Assembly: GCA_031269945.1 (NCBI GenBank) | Contig: JAISYK010000010.1 | Location: forward strand, 1-57,298 | Source: Candidatus Endomicrobiellum calonymphae | Lineage (GTDB): Bacteria; Elusimicrobiota; Endomicrobiia; Endomicrobiales; Endomicrobiaceae | Reading direction: 5' to 3' | DNA: 57,298 nucleotides | Shown here: positions 38,082 through 49,609 of the stretch, in pieces | Position numbering within the stretch: position 1 is the first letter of the stretch | Layout of the letters: each line of letters begins with the position of its first letter | Program-made: the position numbers and the translations under genes | The notes under the pieces: model-generated | Database searches by the model: none | Told to the model about the DNA's origin: nothing | What the model saw: the letters and a program-made list of their open reading frames with translations, nothing else

Positions 38082-39014
38082 TTAATATCCTTGAATTAGC
38101 CAAGCTGTTGTAGGAAGTGTTATGAGTGATATTACTGTTGAGAACAAAATTACAAATGTATTGAGATTATTGTCGAGCTTATATTGAGAAGATATAGTTA
38201 AAGTTAGAATCATTGTAGGCATAGCTGCTTCCATAACCGTTGATTTCAAGACAATCCCGTTGATGTCTAAAAGCAAAGCGACTCCGAAGGTGATTAGCGG
38301 TGCTAGGAATAGTTTTGTTACGATTGCAGGAATTGAAATTGTTAGATATTTTAACTTTGGCACTGTAAGAGTGAGTCCTATGCTAAATATCATGAGTGGA
38401 ACTATTGGCATAGACATAAGCTCTAAAGTTTTTGTCAGAAAACTCGGTAGACGCAATCCTGAAAAGTTTGCTAAAAATCCAGAAAAAAGTGCCCAAACTG
38501 GAGGAAGCTTTAGTACTGGTTTAAGGATTTTTTTTGTTGTAGGCTTTTCTCCGCTCCCATAGTACGAAGCTATAGCCGTGCCGACTAACCATACTAGAGG
38601 GGTTACCGCAAATAAGTCATAGATGAGAACATATTCTGCCGCATTTTTGCCGTATAAGTCTGTAAGAAGTAAAAGCCCTAGAAAAGTAACGTTTCCGAAA
38701 GAGGAAGTTAAAATTAGGACGCCTTTCTCTCCTTTACTTAGAATTGTTAGTTTTCCAATTACTGCGTAGGTTACAAAAGATATTAGAAGTGATAATAAAA
38801 TCGTTATTGTTGCAGATAGCGGTAACAAAAGTATACTTTTGTCTATATCTGCTGTAGATATAACCTTAAAGCACAGTGCCGGGAAAAAAAAATTTATCAC
38901 ACTTGTGTTAATCACATTCACTGCAGTGTCAGGGCCTATATTCCCCGGCCTTATCAATTTGAAACATACACCCATGCTCGCTATTATAAAAAGTGACCCT
39001 AGACTGTCAAACAT
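38082..39014 (-). CDS. AEC family permease (auxin efflux carrier/malonate transporter type)
   Basis: AEC proteins export or import small organic anions. The 310-residue protein has about ten hydrophobic helices in two five-helix halves. VINFFFPALCFKVIS near 39-53 and LTSSFGNVTFLGLLLL near 101-116 correspond to the family's crossover helix region, and EAAMPTMILTLTISSQY near 267-283 to the second one. The substrate is unknown. The upstream ribosome binding site is weak. It lies 28 bases downstream of guaB on the same strand. Confidence 0.82.
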   Translation of the reverse strand: MFDSLGSLFIIASMGVCFKLIRPGNIGPDTAVNVINTSVINFFFPALCFKVISTADIDKSILLLPLSATITILLSLLISFVTYAVIGKLTILSKGEKGVLILTSSFGNVTFLGLLLLTDLYGKNAAEYVLIYDLFAVTPLVWLVGTAIASYYGSGEKPTTKKILKPVLKLPPVWALFSGFLANFSGLRLPSFLTKTLELMSMPIVPLMIFSIGLTLTVPKLKYLTISIPAIVTKLFLAPLITFGVALLLDINGIVLKSTVMEAAMPTMILTLTISSQYKLDNNLNTFVILFSTVISLITLPTTAWLIQGY

Positions 39015-39042
39015 ATTTTAAATTTTTAGATAGTTTCAATTC

Positions 39043-40575
<1,533 letters not shown>

Positions 40576-40611
40576 TCAGAAAGGATTATAATCAACCAAA
40601 TAGACTAAAAG

Positions 40612-40683
40612 CTCCGACGGCTGGACTCGAACCAGCAGCCGATCGGTTAACAGCCGACTGCTCCACCATTGAGCTACGTCGGA
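40612..40683 (-). tRNA. tRNA-Asn (anticodon GTT)
   Basis: The minus strand folds as a tRNA: acceptor TCCGACG paired with CGTCGGA, D stem GCTC/GAGC, anticodon stem GTCGG/CCGAT (one G-T pair) around loop CTGTTAA, and T stem GCTGG/CCAGC around TTCGAGT. The discriminator is G. CCA is not encoded; GC then TTTT follows, so the CCA-adding enzyme encoded at 51144-52415 is needed. Confidence 0.96.
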
Positions 40684-40890
40684 ACTCACGACAGCATCAC
40701 GTCTGTTTTCTGACATGAACAAACTTCAACGTTAGCCTTGACTACACCCGTCTCATTGTACTTAATTTTAAAAAAATTCAAAAGTAGTACTGAAAGATAA
40801 TGTAATAATTGTTTATGTTAAATTTTTGTTAGGTTATTAAATTATCAAAGTTTGATTGTACATTTATACGTATCTGGTGGATATTTGTTG

Positions 40891-40896
40891 TATAAT
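40891..40896 (+). promoter_or_regulatory. Candidate -10 element upstream of ilvD
   Basis: A perfect TATAAT lies about 118 bases before the ilvD start, but no good -35 sequence is found at the expected distance. The region 40684-41013 otherwise holds no gene. Confidence 0.3.
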
Positions 40897-41013
40897 TAGA
40901 AAGGCGTGGTTAGTAATTCTATCGAAGGCTATGGACGAAGTAGAAGGTAGCTAAAAAATTATAAACTGAAAATAATATAATTAACGGAACATAGTCAGAC
41001 AACGAGGTCCAGA

Positions 41014-42663
41014 ATGAAAAGTGATCAGATAAAAAAAGGTGTGATGAGGGCACCAAATAGGAGTTTGTTGTATTCTACAGGAATAAGTCCGAAAGATTTA
41101 GATAAGCCTTTTGTGGGAATTGTCTCGTCGTTTACCGATTTAGTTCCAGGTCATATTACAATGCGTGATCTAGAGAGGTATATAGAGAGAGGTGTTGCGG
41201 CAGGCGGAGGAGTCCCTTTTATTTTCTCAACTCCTGCGGTCTGTGACGGTATAGCCATGGGGCACAATGGTATGCACTATTCGTTGGCTTCAAGAGAAAT
41301 AATTGCGGATTTGATAGAAACAGTTGCAAATGCCCATATGCTGGATGGCCTTGTTCTTTTGTCAAATTGTGACAAAGTTACGCCGGGAATGCTTATGGCG
41401 GCATCAAGGCTCAACGTACCTTCGATTGTTGTTACTGCAGGCGCCATGATGACTGGAATGTACGGAAAGAAAAGGCGTTCCATGGTAAGGGATACATTTG
41501 AAGCGGTTGGCCAGTTTCAATGTGGTAAAATTACTGAAAAGCAGCTTAAAGAACTAGAGATGGTGGCATGTCCAGGAGCGGGTTCTTGTCAGGGAATGTA
41601 TACCGCTAATACTATGGCGTGTTTATCTGAAGCGATGGGTATGTCCATGGAGGGTTGTGCTACCGCTCTTGCTGTTAGCGCAAAGAAGAAGAGAATCGCT
41701 TATGAGTCTGGTATAAGAGCTGTAGAACTTATAAAGAAAGATGTAAAACCTTGTGACATTTTGACGATGAATGCTTTTAAGAATGCAATTTCAGTAGATA
41801 TGTCCTTAGGTGGTTCTACAAATACGGTCTTGCATCTTCCTGCAATAGCTAATGAGCTGAATATGAAATTGCCTCTCGAGTTATTTGATGAAATTTCTAG
41901 AAGAACTCCACAAATTTCTTGCTTAGAACCAGCGGGCGACCACTACATGGAAGATTTGGATAATGCAGGGGGACTGCCAGCAGTACTTTTTGCAATTAAA
42001 AAAAAATTAGTTCATTCTAAGACTGTGTCTGGGCCTGACATAATTGAAATTGCAGAGTCAGCTAGAATTCTAGATGAAAATGTTATAAGAATAAAAAATC
42101 CTTACAAACATGAAGGCGGAATTGCAATTTTAAAAGGGAATATTGCTCCTAATGGCTGTGTTGTTAAACAGGCCGCTGTAAGTGATAAAATGAGAGTTTT
42201 TTCAGGCAGAGCGAGAGTGTTTGATTGCGAAGATGACGCTATGAAAGCTATACTTGCCAAAGAAATTGTTTCGGGTGATGTTGTTGTTATAAGATATGAG
42301 GGACCTGCAGGAGGCCCAGGTATGAGAGAAATGTTGAGCCCTACAAGTGCGTTGCATGGTATGGGTTTGAGTGATTCTGTTGCTCTTCTTACAGATGGAC
42401 GATTCTCAGGCGGTACAAGAGGACCATGTATAGGACATATTTCACCAGAAGCTGCAGCAGGTGGAGCTATTGCTGCAATCAATGATGGCGACATAGTAAA
42501 TATCAATATACCTCAGAGGACACTGAATGTTGAATTAACATGCTTTGAACTAAAGGAAAGGATCACTAAAATCACGAAACCAGAATCAAAAATTAAGACT
42601 GGTTATATGGCACGTTACTCCAGATTAGTACAATCGGCGGATACTGGTGCTGTGTTGAAATAA
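41014..42663 (+). CDS. ilvD: Dihydroxy-acid dehydratase
   Basis: IlvD dehydrates dihydroxy acids to the keto acids of valine, leucine and isoleucine; it uses an Fe-S cluster. The 549-residue protein has the signatures [14 protein letters not shown] near 117-130 and [16 protein letters not shown] near 187-202 with cluster cysteines, [13 protein letters not shown] near 264-276, [13 protein letters not shown] near 460-472 and [15 protein letters not shown] lies six bases before ATG 41014. It opens the ilvD-ilvB-ilvN-ilvC block. Confidence 0.96.
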   Translation: MKSDQIKKGVMRAPNRSLLYSTGISPKDLDKPFVGIVSSFTDLVPGHITMRDLERYIERGVAAGGGVPFIFSTPAVCDGIAMGHNGMHYSLASREIIADLIETVANAHMLDGLVLLSNCDKVTPGMLMAASRLNVPSIVVTAGAMMTGMYGKKRRSMVRDTFEAVGQFQCGKITEKQLKELEMVACPGAGSCQGMYTANTMACLSEAMGMSMEGCATALAVSAKKKRIAYESGIRAVELIKKDVKPCDILTMNAFKNAISVDMSLGGSTNTVLHLPAIANELNMKLPLELFDEISRRTPQISCLEPAGDHYMEDLDNAGGLPAVLFAIKKKLVHSKTVSGPDIIEIAESARILDENVIRIKNPYKHEGGIAILKGNIAPNGCVVKQAAVSDKMRVFSGRARVFDCEDDAMKAILAKEIVSGDVVVIRYEGPAGGPGMREMLSPTSALHGMGLSDSVALLTDGRFSGGTRGPCIGHISPEAAAGGAIAAINDGDIVNINIPQRTLNVELTCFELKERITKITKPESKIKTGYMARYSRLVQSADTGAVLK

Positions 42664-42960
42664 GAATAGTTTTCTATTAACTAAAGTATAATGTTTTAAA
42701 AAAATAGCTGTTTAAAACGTGCTACTTTGTGTTAGCTGTTGTGATAATGATGGATGGTATGAACTATTGTTAAAAGTCAATAATTAACTGTGGGGGGGTG
42801 TGTCTTTTTTTTTACCTAAAAATGTGATTTGAGGTTTGTCTGGGTGGATTTTTTTTGAAAAGATTTTTATTGATGATTTTTTGTATGAACAAAGAGAATA
42901 TGGATGGTTGGAATTAATTTAAGTAAGTTTGAATAAAATTATTGAGGGTGAAATGCTGGC
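42664..42960. other. Spacer between ilvD and ilvB
   Basis: About 0.3 kb with no gene. It contains a G7 run (near 42791-42797) and a T-rich stretch directly after it, but no convincing hairpin. No Leu/Ile/Val-rich attenuator leader peptide was found. Confidence 0.4.
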
Positions 42961-44697
42961 ATGGTAAAGATGACAGGTGCTCAGATTTTAGTTGAAAGTT
43001 TATTAAAAGAGGATGTTGAAGTGGTGTTTGGACTTCCTGGTGGACAAGCTTTACCAATATTTGATGCAATTCATGGATCGGAATTAAATTTTATTTTGGC
43101 TAGACATGAGCAAGCGGCTTCTCATATGGCTGATGGTTATTCTCGATCTACAGGTAAACCTGGAATATTTATAGTTACTTCGGGTCCAGGAGCTACGAAT
43201 ATAGTTACAGGGCTTTTTAATGCATATATGGACTCCGTTCCCTTAGTTGGAATTACCGGACAGGTTGCGACGAATGTGATTGGGCAGGATGCTTTTCAAG
43301 AAGCAGATATAACGGGTATTACAAGGCCGGTAACAAAACATAATTTTTTGATTAAAGATGTAAATGATTTAGCGAGAACTTTAAAAGAGGCATTTTATAT
43401 TGCGACTAGAGGTAGACCAGGCCCTGTTTTAGTTGATGTTCCGGTTGATGTTCAGCGTGCATCTTGTGAGTTTGTTTATCCTGATAAAATTGATATACGT
43501 TCTTACAAGCCTAACTATAATGGGCATCCGGTGCAGATTAAGAAAGCAATTGAAGTTATAAATAAGAGTGAAAGGCCTGTGTTTTATATAGGTGCAGGGG
43601 TTGTTGCTTCTAGTGCAGAAAATGAGATTTTTGAAATATCGATAAAAGGTAATATTCCTGTCACAAATACTTTGTTAGCTGTTGGGGCATATCCGCTTGA
43701 CACGAATTTAAGTTTGGGGATGCTAGGAATGCACGGAACTTTTTGTGCTAATAAGGCAATGCAATCAGCAGATGTTATTATAGCTGTTGGCTCAAGATTT
43801 GACGATAGATGCACAGGGAAAGTTTGTGAATTTGCTAAAAAAGCTAAAAAAATTCACATCGATATAGATCCTACGGCTATATCAAAAGTTGTTGAGGCCG
43901 ATATTCCCGTAGTAGGCGATGCAAAAACGGTTCTAAAAGAAATGATTGCTTTTGTAGATAGGAAAGATAGAGGAGATTGGCTTAAGGTAATTGATGCGTG
44001 GAAAAGCGAGCATCCCTTGTGGTATAACAAAAATGATGACAAGCTTCATCCACAGTATGTAATTGAAAAAATTTCTGAGCTTACGAAAGGAGAAGCAATT
44101 GTTGTGACGGAAGTTGGTCAGCATCAAATGTGGTCCGCACAATATTACAAAGCGAAGAGATCACGTTTATTTTTAAGTTCTGGAGGACTTGGAACCATGG
44201 GCTTTGGGTATCCCGCTGGCATCGGAGCAAAATTTGGAAATCTTGATAAAGAGGTTATAGTTGTGGCGGGTGACGGTTCTTTTCAGATGAATATGCAGGA
44301 AATGGCGGTGGCTATGTTAAATGAAATTAATGTTAAAGTTGTTATATTAAATAATCAGTATCTTGGGAATGTGCGGCAATGGCAAGAAATGTTTTACGGT
44401 AAAAGGTACTCGCATACTTGCCTTGCAAAGCGTAAAAAATGTCCCAAATGGTGTAATTTGCCAAAAAGGGACACTTGTCCCGTTTATGTCCCTGATTTTT
44501 TAAAATGGGCCCAAAGTTATGGTGCTTTAGGAATACGTGTGATTGAAAAGAGAGAAGTGGAACCTGCTTTAAAAGAGATGCTTGAAACAAAAAATTCGGT
44601 TGTTCTTGATATATGGACCGAGATAGAGGAAAATGTTCTTCCTATGGTTCCTGCAGGTGCGTCCCTTGACGATGTCATCACGCGGATGAGCGGATGA
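42961..44697 (+). CDS. ilvB: Acetolactate synthase, catalytic large subunit
   Basis: IlvB joins pyruvate to pyruvate or 2-ketobutyrate using thiamine diphosphate, at the entry to branched-chain amino acid synthesis. The N-terminal PYR domain has VFGLPGGQALPIFDA near 22-36 and ARHEQAASHMADGY with the catalytic Glu near 49. The ThDP-binding region has GDGSFQMNMQEMA near 440-452 and ILNNQYLGNVRQWQ. Where most enzymes run from RYSHT straight to PDF, this one has an insertion with four Cys (487, 494, 498, 506) in the pattern C-x6-C-x3-C-x7-C. The 578-residue length is otherwise normal. Its regulatory partner gene downstream is broken. Confidence 0.95.
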   Translation: MVKMTGAQILVESLLKEDVEVVFGLPGGQALPIFDAIHGSELNFILARHEQAASHMADGYSRSTGKPGIFIVTSGPGATNIVTGLFNAYMDSVPLVGITGQVATNVIGQDAFQEADITGITRPVTKHNFLIKDVNDLARTLKEAFYIATRGRPGPVLVDVPVDVQRASCEFVYPDKIDIRSYKPNYNGHPVQIKKAIEVINKSERPVFYIGAGVVASSAENEIFEISIKGNIPVTNTLLAVGAYPLDTNLSLGMLGMHGTFCANKAMQSADVIIAVGSRFDDRCTGKVCEFAKKAKKIHIDIDPTAISKVVEADIPVVGDAKTVLKEMIAFVDRKDRGDWLKVIDAWKSEHPLWYNKNDDKLHPQYVIEKISELTKGEAIVVTEVGQHQMWSAQYYKAKRSRLFLSSGGLGTMGFGYPAGIGAKFGNLDKEVIVVAGDGSFQMNMQEMAVAMLNEINVKVVILNNQYLGNVRQWQEMFYGKRYSHTCLAKRKKCPKWCNLPKRDTCPVYVPDFLKWAQSYGALGIRVIEKREVEPALKEMLETKNSVVLDIWTEIEENVLPMVPAGASLDDVITRMSG

Positions 44698-44760
44698 TGA
44701 TCAAAATTTGCTTTTTGGGCTAAATTATTGTTTTGGATTAGTTTATATTATGGATGATAT

Positions 44761-45292
44761 GTGTATCATATGATTTCGGTTTTGGTTGGGGATAAATTTG
44801 GTGTTTTGGCAAGAATATCTATTTTTTTTGCAGAACGCGGATTTAATATGGATTCTCTTGCAGTAGACATAACTGTAAATTCGATAATTTCAAGAATGAC
44901 TGTTCTCGTAAGGGGTGTCGATTGTGTTCTTGAGCAAGTCACAACAAAGCAACTAATGAACTTTTGCCGATGTGATAAAAGTTAGTGAGTTTAATTTGAT
45001 ATCGAGGACGTTTAGTGAGGTAATTATTTTGTAAAAATGAGCTTAAATAAGTCTAATCGAGATGAAGCTAAGTCATGCATATGTTTGAAGTTTTTAGATC
45101 AAAAGTTGTTGATTAGTATATCACAACAAGATTCGCTCATTGTTGAAGTGGCCTATCCTGTAGGCCTGGCTGGGCTGGTATATGGTATAGAAAGTAGAGT
45201 TGGTGCTTCTCTTGATGGAGATGAGGATGTGGCTTGTGGTATAAAGGGAATGTGTGTAGGACGTGGTGGTTGCCGCTTTTGGTCACGGGTGA
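44761..45292 (+). pseudogene. ilvN: Acetolactate synthase small (regulatory) subunit, frameshifted
   Basis: The N-terminal ACT domain is intact: HMISVLVGDKFGVLARIS and RGFNMDSLAVDIT (44767-44875), followed by SRMTVLVRGVD and LEQVTTKQLM. Near 44962 the frame is lost: the continuation DVIKVSEFNLISR is in another frame. A second lesion near 45032 separates it from MSLNKSNRDEAKS and QDSLIVEVAYPV (45037-45165). A third near 45262 separates GIKGMC from VAAFGHG, which ends at the original stop at 45290-45292. An unusual stretch of about 16 residues also sits before GIKGM. A 74-residue ACT-only fragment could still be made from GTG 44761, which lacks a good ribosome binding site. It lies between intact ilvB and ilvC. 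Confidence 0.85.
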
Positions 45293-45373
45293 AGTGTCAT
45301 CAAAGTAGGTAAATAATTAAATTAATAAATAAAATTAAAGTATGAAACATGAGAATAAATAAGGAGAATGAAA

Positions 45374-46372
45374 ATGACAGAGTCAAAAATGTATTATGAA
45401 AATGATGCTAGTTTAGATTTTTTGCAAGGGAAAACCATTGCTGTTTTGGGTTATGGGAGTCAAGGGCATGCTCATGCTTTAAATCTTAAAGATTCTGGGG
45501 TGAATGTTATAGTTGCCCAGAGGCCAGGCGGAGATAACTATAAAAAAGCTATAGAAGATGGCTGGAAACCACTAAACGTTGTTGAAGCAGTTAAGCAGGC
45601 AGATTGGGTTCACATTCTTTTGCCAGATGAGATTCAAAAGAAAATCTGGGAAGAGGATATAAAGCCAAATATAAAAAAAGAAGCGATTTTGAGTTTTTCT
45701 CATGGCTTTAATATACACTTTAAGCAGATAGTTCCTATGTCGGGCTTAGACGTAATTATGATTGCACCAAAGGGTCCGGGCCATTTAGTTAGAAGGCAGT
45801 ATGAAAAAGGTAATGGTGTTCCGTGCTTGATAGCTGTACAGCAGGATACAAGCGGAAGAGCAAAGGACTTGGCCCTTGCATATTCGAAGGGCATAGGAGG
45901 CACTAGAGCTGGAGTATTGGAAACAACTTTTTCCGAAGAAACCGAAACTGATTTATTCGGTGAACAAGTAGTTCTTTGCGGTGGACTTGTGGAACTGATA
46001 AATTCTGGATTTGAAACTCTTGTGGCTGCTGGCTATCAGCCTGAAATAGCTTATTTTGAGTGTTTGCATGAAGTAAAACTAATTGTAGATTTAATTTTTG
46101 AAGGCGGCTTTAGTAAAATGAATTATTCAATTTCCGATACTGCTGAATATGGTGAGTACGTAAGCGGAAAAAGAATAATAAATGATGCTACTAGGAAGGA
46201 AATGAAAAAAGTTTTAGTTGATATACAATCTGGTAAATTTGCAGAAGATTGGCTTAAACAAAATAAAGTTGGAAGACCATTTTTTACTAAATCGAGAAAA
46301 GAAATGAGTGATAGAACGATTGAAAAAGTTGGAGCAAAATTGCGCTCTCAGATGAATTGGATTAAGAAATAA
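45374..46372 (+). CDS. ilvC: Ketol-acid reductoisomerase
   Basis: IlvC isomerises and reduces acetolactate with NADPH. This is the short class I form (332 aa). The Rossmann motif is [15 protein letters not shown] near 23-37, then [37 protein letters not shown] near 137-147, [16 protein letters not shown] near 189-204, [13 protein letters not shown] with the metal ligands, and the C-terminal [12 protein letters not shown] at 45374 is preferred to the ATG at 45368 because AAGGAG at 45361-45366 leaves only one base before the latter. Confidence 0.95.
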   Translation: MTESKMYYENDASLDFLQGKTIAVLGYGSQGHAHALNLKDSGVNVIVAQRPGGDNYKKAIEDGWKPLNVVEAVKQADWVHILLPDEIQKKIWEEDIKPNIKKEAILSFSHGFNIHFKQIVPMSGLDVIMIAPKGPGHLVRRQYEKGNGVPCLIAVQQDTSGRAKDLALAYSKGIGGTRAGVLETTFSEETETDLFGEQVVLCGGLVELINSGFETLVAAGYQPEIAYFECLHEVKLIVDLIFEGGFSKMNYSISDTAEYGEYVSGKRIINDATRKEMKKVLVDIQSGKFAEDWLKQNKVGRPFFTKSRKEMSDRTIEKVGAKLRSQMNWIKK

Positions 46373-46426
46373 AAATTAAAGAATAGATTTTTTTATGGAT
46401 TATTGCAGTGTTGAGGAGAGGTTTTA

Positions 46427-47134
46427 TTGGGTAAATTTTTAAGATTGTTTATTTTAATATTATTAGTTGTTGGTGTAGCTTTTTATTTTGCTTTTAATAT
46501 GATTATGGGTGTTTTAGTTCGCAGTAAAAAAGAAACTGTGGTACCTAATGTTGTTGGGAGAGATCTTTACAAAGCATTAGAGGAGCTTTCGAGTGTAGGC
46601 TGCGGTCTTAAAAAAGAAAGTGAAGAATTCAATCAAAATGTACCAGAAGGAATAATTTTTAGGCAAGATCCCTCTGCTGGAATGAATGTCAAGGAAGGGA
46701 AAGTCGTTAAAGTTTCAATAAGTAAGGGCGGAGAGATGGTTTACGTTCCAAATCTTATTGGTCAGACTATTCGCTTTGCAGACATTTCTTTAAAAAATTC
46801 GGCTTTAATTCTTGGTGAGATTTCAAAAAAATATTCTACTGCGGTGGGTAAAGGTATAGTTATTTCGCAAGATGTTGAGTCCGGATCTGCGATAGATAAA
46901 TATTCTGTTGTAAATATTGTTGTTTCAAATGGTTCTCCGCCGAAGGGAGTGCTCTTTATGCCGAATTTTTTGGGTAAAAATATTGGAGAGGCTAGAGTTT
47001 GGGCCCTTCAGCGAGGTATAAGCGTGAATATTGCTAATGACGATACTTCTAAAACAAATATCATCGTGAAACAGTCTCCAGAATCTGATGAAGACATAAC
47101 AAGATTAAAAAGTGTTGATTTGTGGCTAGGTTAG
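46427..47134 (+). CDS. Membrane-anchored protein with three PASTA domains
   Basis: One N-terminal transmembrane helix (about 6-30) is followed by three PASTA repeats of about 65 residues outside the membrane: VVPNVVGRDLYKALEEL from about 38, VYVPNLIGQTIRFADISL from about 105, and LFMPNFLGKNIGEARVWAL from about 176. The conserved ends of the type RQDPSAGMNVKEGKVVKVSIS are visible. PASTA domains bind peptidoglycan or beta-lactams and usually occur in PBPs or Ser/Thr kinases; here no kinase or transpeptidase is attached. The TTG start at 46427 is supported by GAGGAGAGG five bases upstream. The operon with rpe, an amidase and murI points to a cell-wall role. Confidence 0.85.
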   Translation: MGKFLRLFILILLVVGVAFYFAFNMIMGVLVRSKKETVVPNVVGRDLYKALEELSSVGCGLKKESEEFNQNVPEGIIFRQDPSAGMNVKEGKVVKVSISKGGEMVYVPNLIGQTIRFADISLKNSALILGEISKKYSTAVGKGIVISQDVESGSAIDKYSVVNIVVSNGSPPKGVLFMPNFLGKNIGEARVWALQRGISVNIANDDTSKTNIIVKQSPESDEDITRLKSVDLWLG

Positions 47135-47210
47135 TTCTTCTATATTGAAGCAAATAAAATATTAGTGAGATGGTAAATAGATTTTAATATATTTGGTCGT
47201 AAGTAAATGA

Positions 47211-47861
47211 ATGAAAAAAATCATAATTGCTCCGTCCATTTTATCAGCAGATTTTGTTGCGTTAAAATATGATGTAAAAATGATAGAAAATTCTGAAGCG
47301 GAATGGGTTCACATTGATGTAATGGATGGACATTTTGTTCCGAATATTACCGTAGGTCCATTGGTTGTTAAGTCGTTAAGAAATGTAACTAAATTATTAT
47401 TTGATGTGCATCTTATGATAACGAATCCTGAAAAATATTGGCGAGAATTTCAGAGAGCTGGAGCGGATTTAATAACTTTTCACGATGAAGTCATAAGTGA
47501 CAAAAAAAAAATGATAAATGATATAAAATCGTCAGGTGTTAAGGTAGGGTTATCTATAAAACCTAAAACTTCTATTTCAAAAATAGAGTACTTGATTCCT
47601 CATATTGACTTAGTTTTAGTTATGACGGTCGAACCGGGTTTTGATAGACAGTTTTTTATTGAAGAGATGGTTTACAAAATAAGAAATTTAAGGAAAATAA
47701 TTGACGAAAATAATTATAACTGTCTCATAGAAGTTGATGGTGGAATTAATCCTCAAACTGCTTCGGCTTGCATTGGCGCAGGTGCGGACGTATTAGTTAG
47801 TGGAAGTTATATTTTTTTAGCTAAAAATCCAAGACTAGCTGTAAAATCTCTTTTAATATGA
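47211..47861 (+). CDS. rpe: Ribulose-phosphate 3-epimerase
   Basis: Rpe interconverts ribulose 5-phosphate and xylulose 5-phosphate in the pentose phosphate pathway. The TIM barrel shows IAPSILSADF near 5-14, WVHIDVMDGHFVPNIT near 32-47, DVHLMI near 65-70, VLVMTVEPGF near 135-144 and EVDGGINPQTA near 175-185. Metal ligands His and Asp are present. The 216-residue length is normal. It overlaps the amidase start as ATGA. Confidence 0.95.
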   Translation: MKKIIIAPSILSADFVALKYDVKMIENSEAEWVHIDVMDGHFVPNITVGPLVVKSLRNVTKLLFDVHLMITNPEKYWREFQRAGADLITFHDEVISDKKKMINDIKSSGVKVGLSIKPKTSISKIEYLIPHIDLVLVMTVEPGFDRQFFIEEMVYKIRNLRKIIDENNYNCLIEVDGGINPQTASACIGAGADVLVSGSYIFLAKNPRLAVKSLLI

Positions 47862-49609
47862 AAAAGTTTATCATTTTGTTTTTTTCGCTTTTAACTATGG
47901 TTTTTGCTGCTTATTTATATGCAGAAAGTAAAGCCAGTATTCTATCAAAAGCTATTAATGTATTTATTGATGAAAAACCTTTTTTAGGGGTGAATGTTTA
48001 TAAGGTTTCTCAGCAGACTAATTATTTTTCCATAAAAGAAGTTGCTAAAATGTATAATGCCGTCCTTAAATGGAAGCCTGTAAGTTTTCAGGTAACGATG
48101 TATCTAAACAACAATAAAATAGATATTAGAGCAAACAGTACAGAAGTTGTTTTAGGAAGGAAAAAGAAAAAAATGTCTCTCCCTTCAAGGTTTATAAATA
48201 AAGATATTTATATTCCTCCAGAACTTCTTACTTCAAGAGAATTTGCAAATATTGCCAAAGCAGATGCTGTGTGGAATCCTGTATCTTCTGTGCTGAAGAT
48301 AACGCATCATCCAAATGTTGTAGCCGTAAAATACTTTACAATGCCAGAAAGTACTCAGATTATTGTTCAACTCGAAGAGCCGTTGTCTTATGATGTTTTG
48401 AAATCTTCTGAATCCGTGGTTATAAAGATATCTAGAGGTAGAGTAAAGCGTGATTTGATACATGTAAACAGCGGTATTATAAAAAACATAGAGTGTAATA
48501 CTGAAGGGAAGTTTGCCTTAATAAAAGTTAATCTTCAACAACACTGTCCGAAGCTTGTTAAAACTTCGCTACTTTCAAAACCCGATAGGATATCTGTTGA
48601 TATTGCGCATTCTAAAAGTATCAATTTGGCTAATTTGGAAGAGATAGTTATTGTTAAGCCAAAAAAAATTGATGTCTTGCAAAATGAAAAAGAAAGTGAT
48701 ATTGATCTATCATCTTCTGGGAAGTATAATGAGCAAGTAGATGAAGTTACACCTTTAACTGAAAGTGATGAAGATAATAAGGATCTTAAAAAGATACCTG
48801 TCGTGAAATTTGAAAATAGCAACATAATTGATGATAGTTCTTTAATAGCTGACGATACTCAAAATGCAGTTGTGGAGGTTATGTCAAAACAACGGGAAGG
48901 TAATAGGCGTAAAAAAATTATAGTTCTTGATGCTGGTCACGGCGGAGAAGATGCAGGTGCTGTTGGCCCCAATGGTACAAAAGAAAAAGATATAAATCTT
49001 GCCATAGTTTATGAACTTAAAACGCTTTTTGACAAAAATAGTGATTACGAAATAATTCTTACGAGAAAAGATGATACTTTCATTCCTCTTGCTGGAAGGA
49101 TCAATATAGCTAACGATAGCAAAGCTGACTTATTTATGTCTGTGCATTGTAACGCAAATTTTGACAGAAATGTGAATAGTTTTGAGATTTACGTTCTTGC
49201 AGATAAGGCCACTGATTCTAGAGCCGCCGCAACAGAGGTTCTTGAAAATTCTGTTCTAGAGATTGAAAAATCACGCGTTAAAAATCGCTCTTTAATTCAA
49301 AACGTGTTTTGGTCTTTAGGTATAAATGAGCATTTAAACGATTCTTTGGAATTATGTGGTTTTATAGTTCGTGAAACTAAACAAAGACTTAAAATTCCAA
49401 GTAAAGATCCAAAGCAAGCCAATTTTTATGTGCTAAGAGGGACTTATAATATGCCTTCTGTACTTGTGGAGAGTGCTTATATAAGCAATTATGCTCAGGA
49501 AGCAAAGTTTGTTGCTTCAAATAAATTTATTTCAGCTGTGGCTAATTCTGTATATGAAGGAGTAGTGAAATATTATGCGAACAAAAACAAAAAACGGAAC
49601 GACAAATAA
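47858..49609 (+). CDS. N-acetylmuramoyl-L-alanine amidase (Amidase_3) with N-terminal binding domains
   Basis: This exported zinc enzyme cleaves the bond between MurNAc and L-Ala in peptidoglycan. It has a signal peptide (about 1-23), a copper-amine-oxidase-like N-terminal domain (about 30-150; VFIDEKPFLGVNVY), an AMIN-like wall-targeting domain (about 155-255), a variable Asp/Glu-rich linker (about 260-350), and the C-terminal Amidase_3 domain. That domain carries VLDAGHGGEDAGAVG, KEKDINLA, SVHCNANF and SVLVESAYISN with the zinc His/Glu and catalytic Glu. At 583 aa it matches the long AmiC-like type. It overlaps rpe by four bases and murI by 35 bases. Confidence 0.92.
   Translation: MKKFIILFFSLLTMVFAAYLYAESKASILSKAINVFIDEKPFLGVNVYKVSQQTNYFSIKEVAKMYNAVLKWKPVSFQVTMYLNNNKIDIRANSTEVVLGRKKKKMSLPSRFINKDIYIPPELLTSREFANIAKADAVWNPVSSVLKITHHPNVVAVKYFTMPESTQIIVQLEEPLSYDVLKSSESVVIKISRGRVKRDLIHVNSGIIKNIECNTEGKFALIKVNLQQHCPKLVKTSLLSKPDRISVDIAHSKSINLANLEEIVIVKPKKIDVLQNEKESDIDLSSSGKYNEQVDEVTPLTESDEDNKDLKKIPVVKFENSNIIDDSSLIADDTQNAVVEVMSKQREGNRRKKIIVLDAGHGGEDAGAVGPNGTKEKDINLAIVYELKTLFDKNSDYEIILTRKDDTFIPLAGRINIANDSKADLFMSVHCNANFDRNVNSFEIYVLADKATDSRAAATEVLENSVLEIEKSRVKNRSLIQNVFWSLGINEHLNDSLELCGFIVRETKQRLKIPSKDPKQANFYVLRGTYNMPSVLVESAYISNYAQEAKFVASNKFISAVANSVYEGVVKYYANKNKKRNDK

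Noticed and set aside
40829-40836. TTAGGTTA upstream of ilvD as a DtxR box
   Set aside because: Only a half-site, not at a convincing promoter, and such 8-mers are expected by chance in AT-rich DNA.
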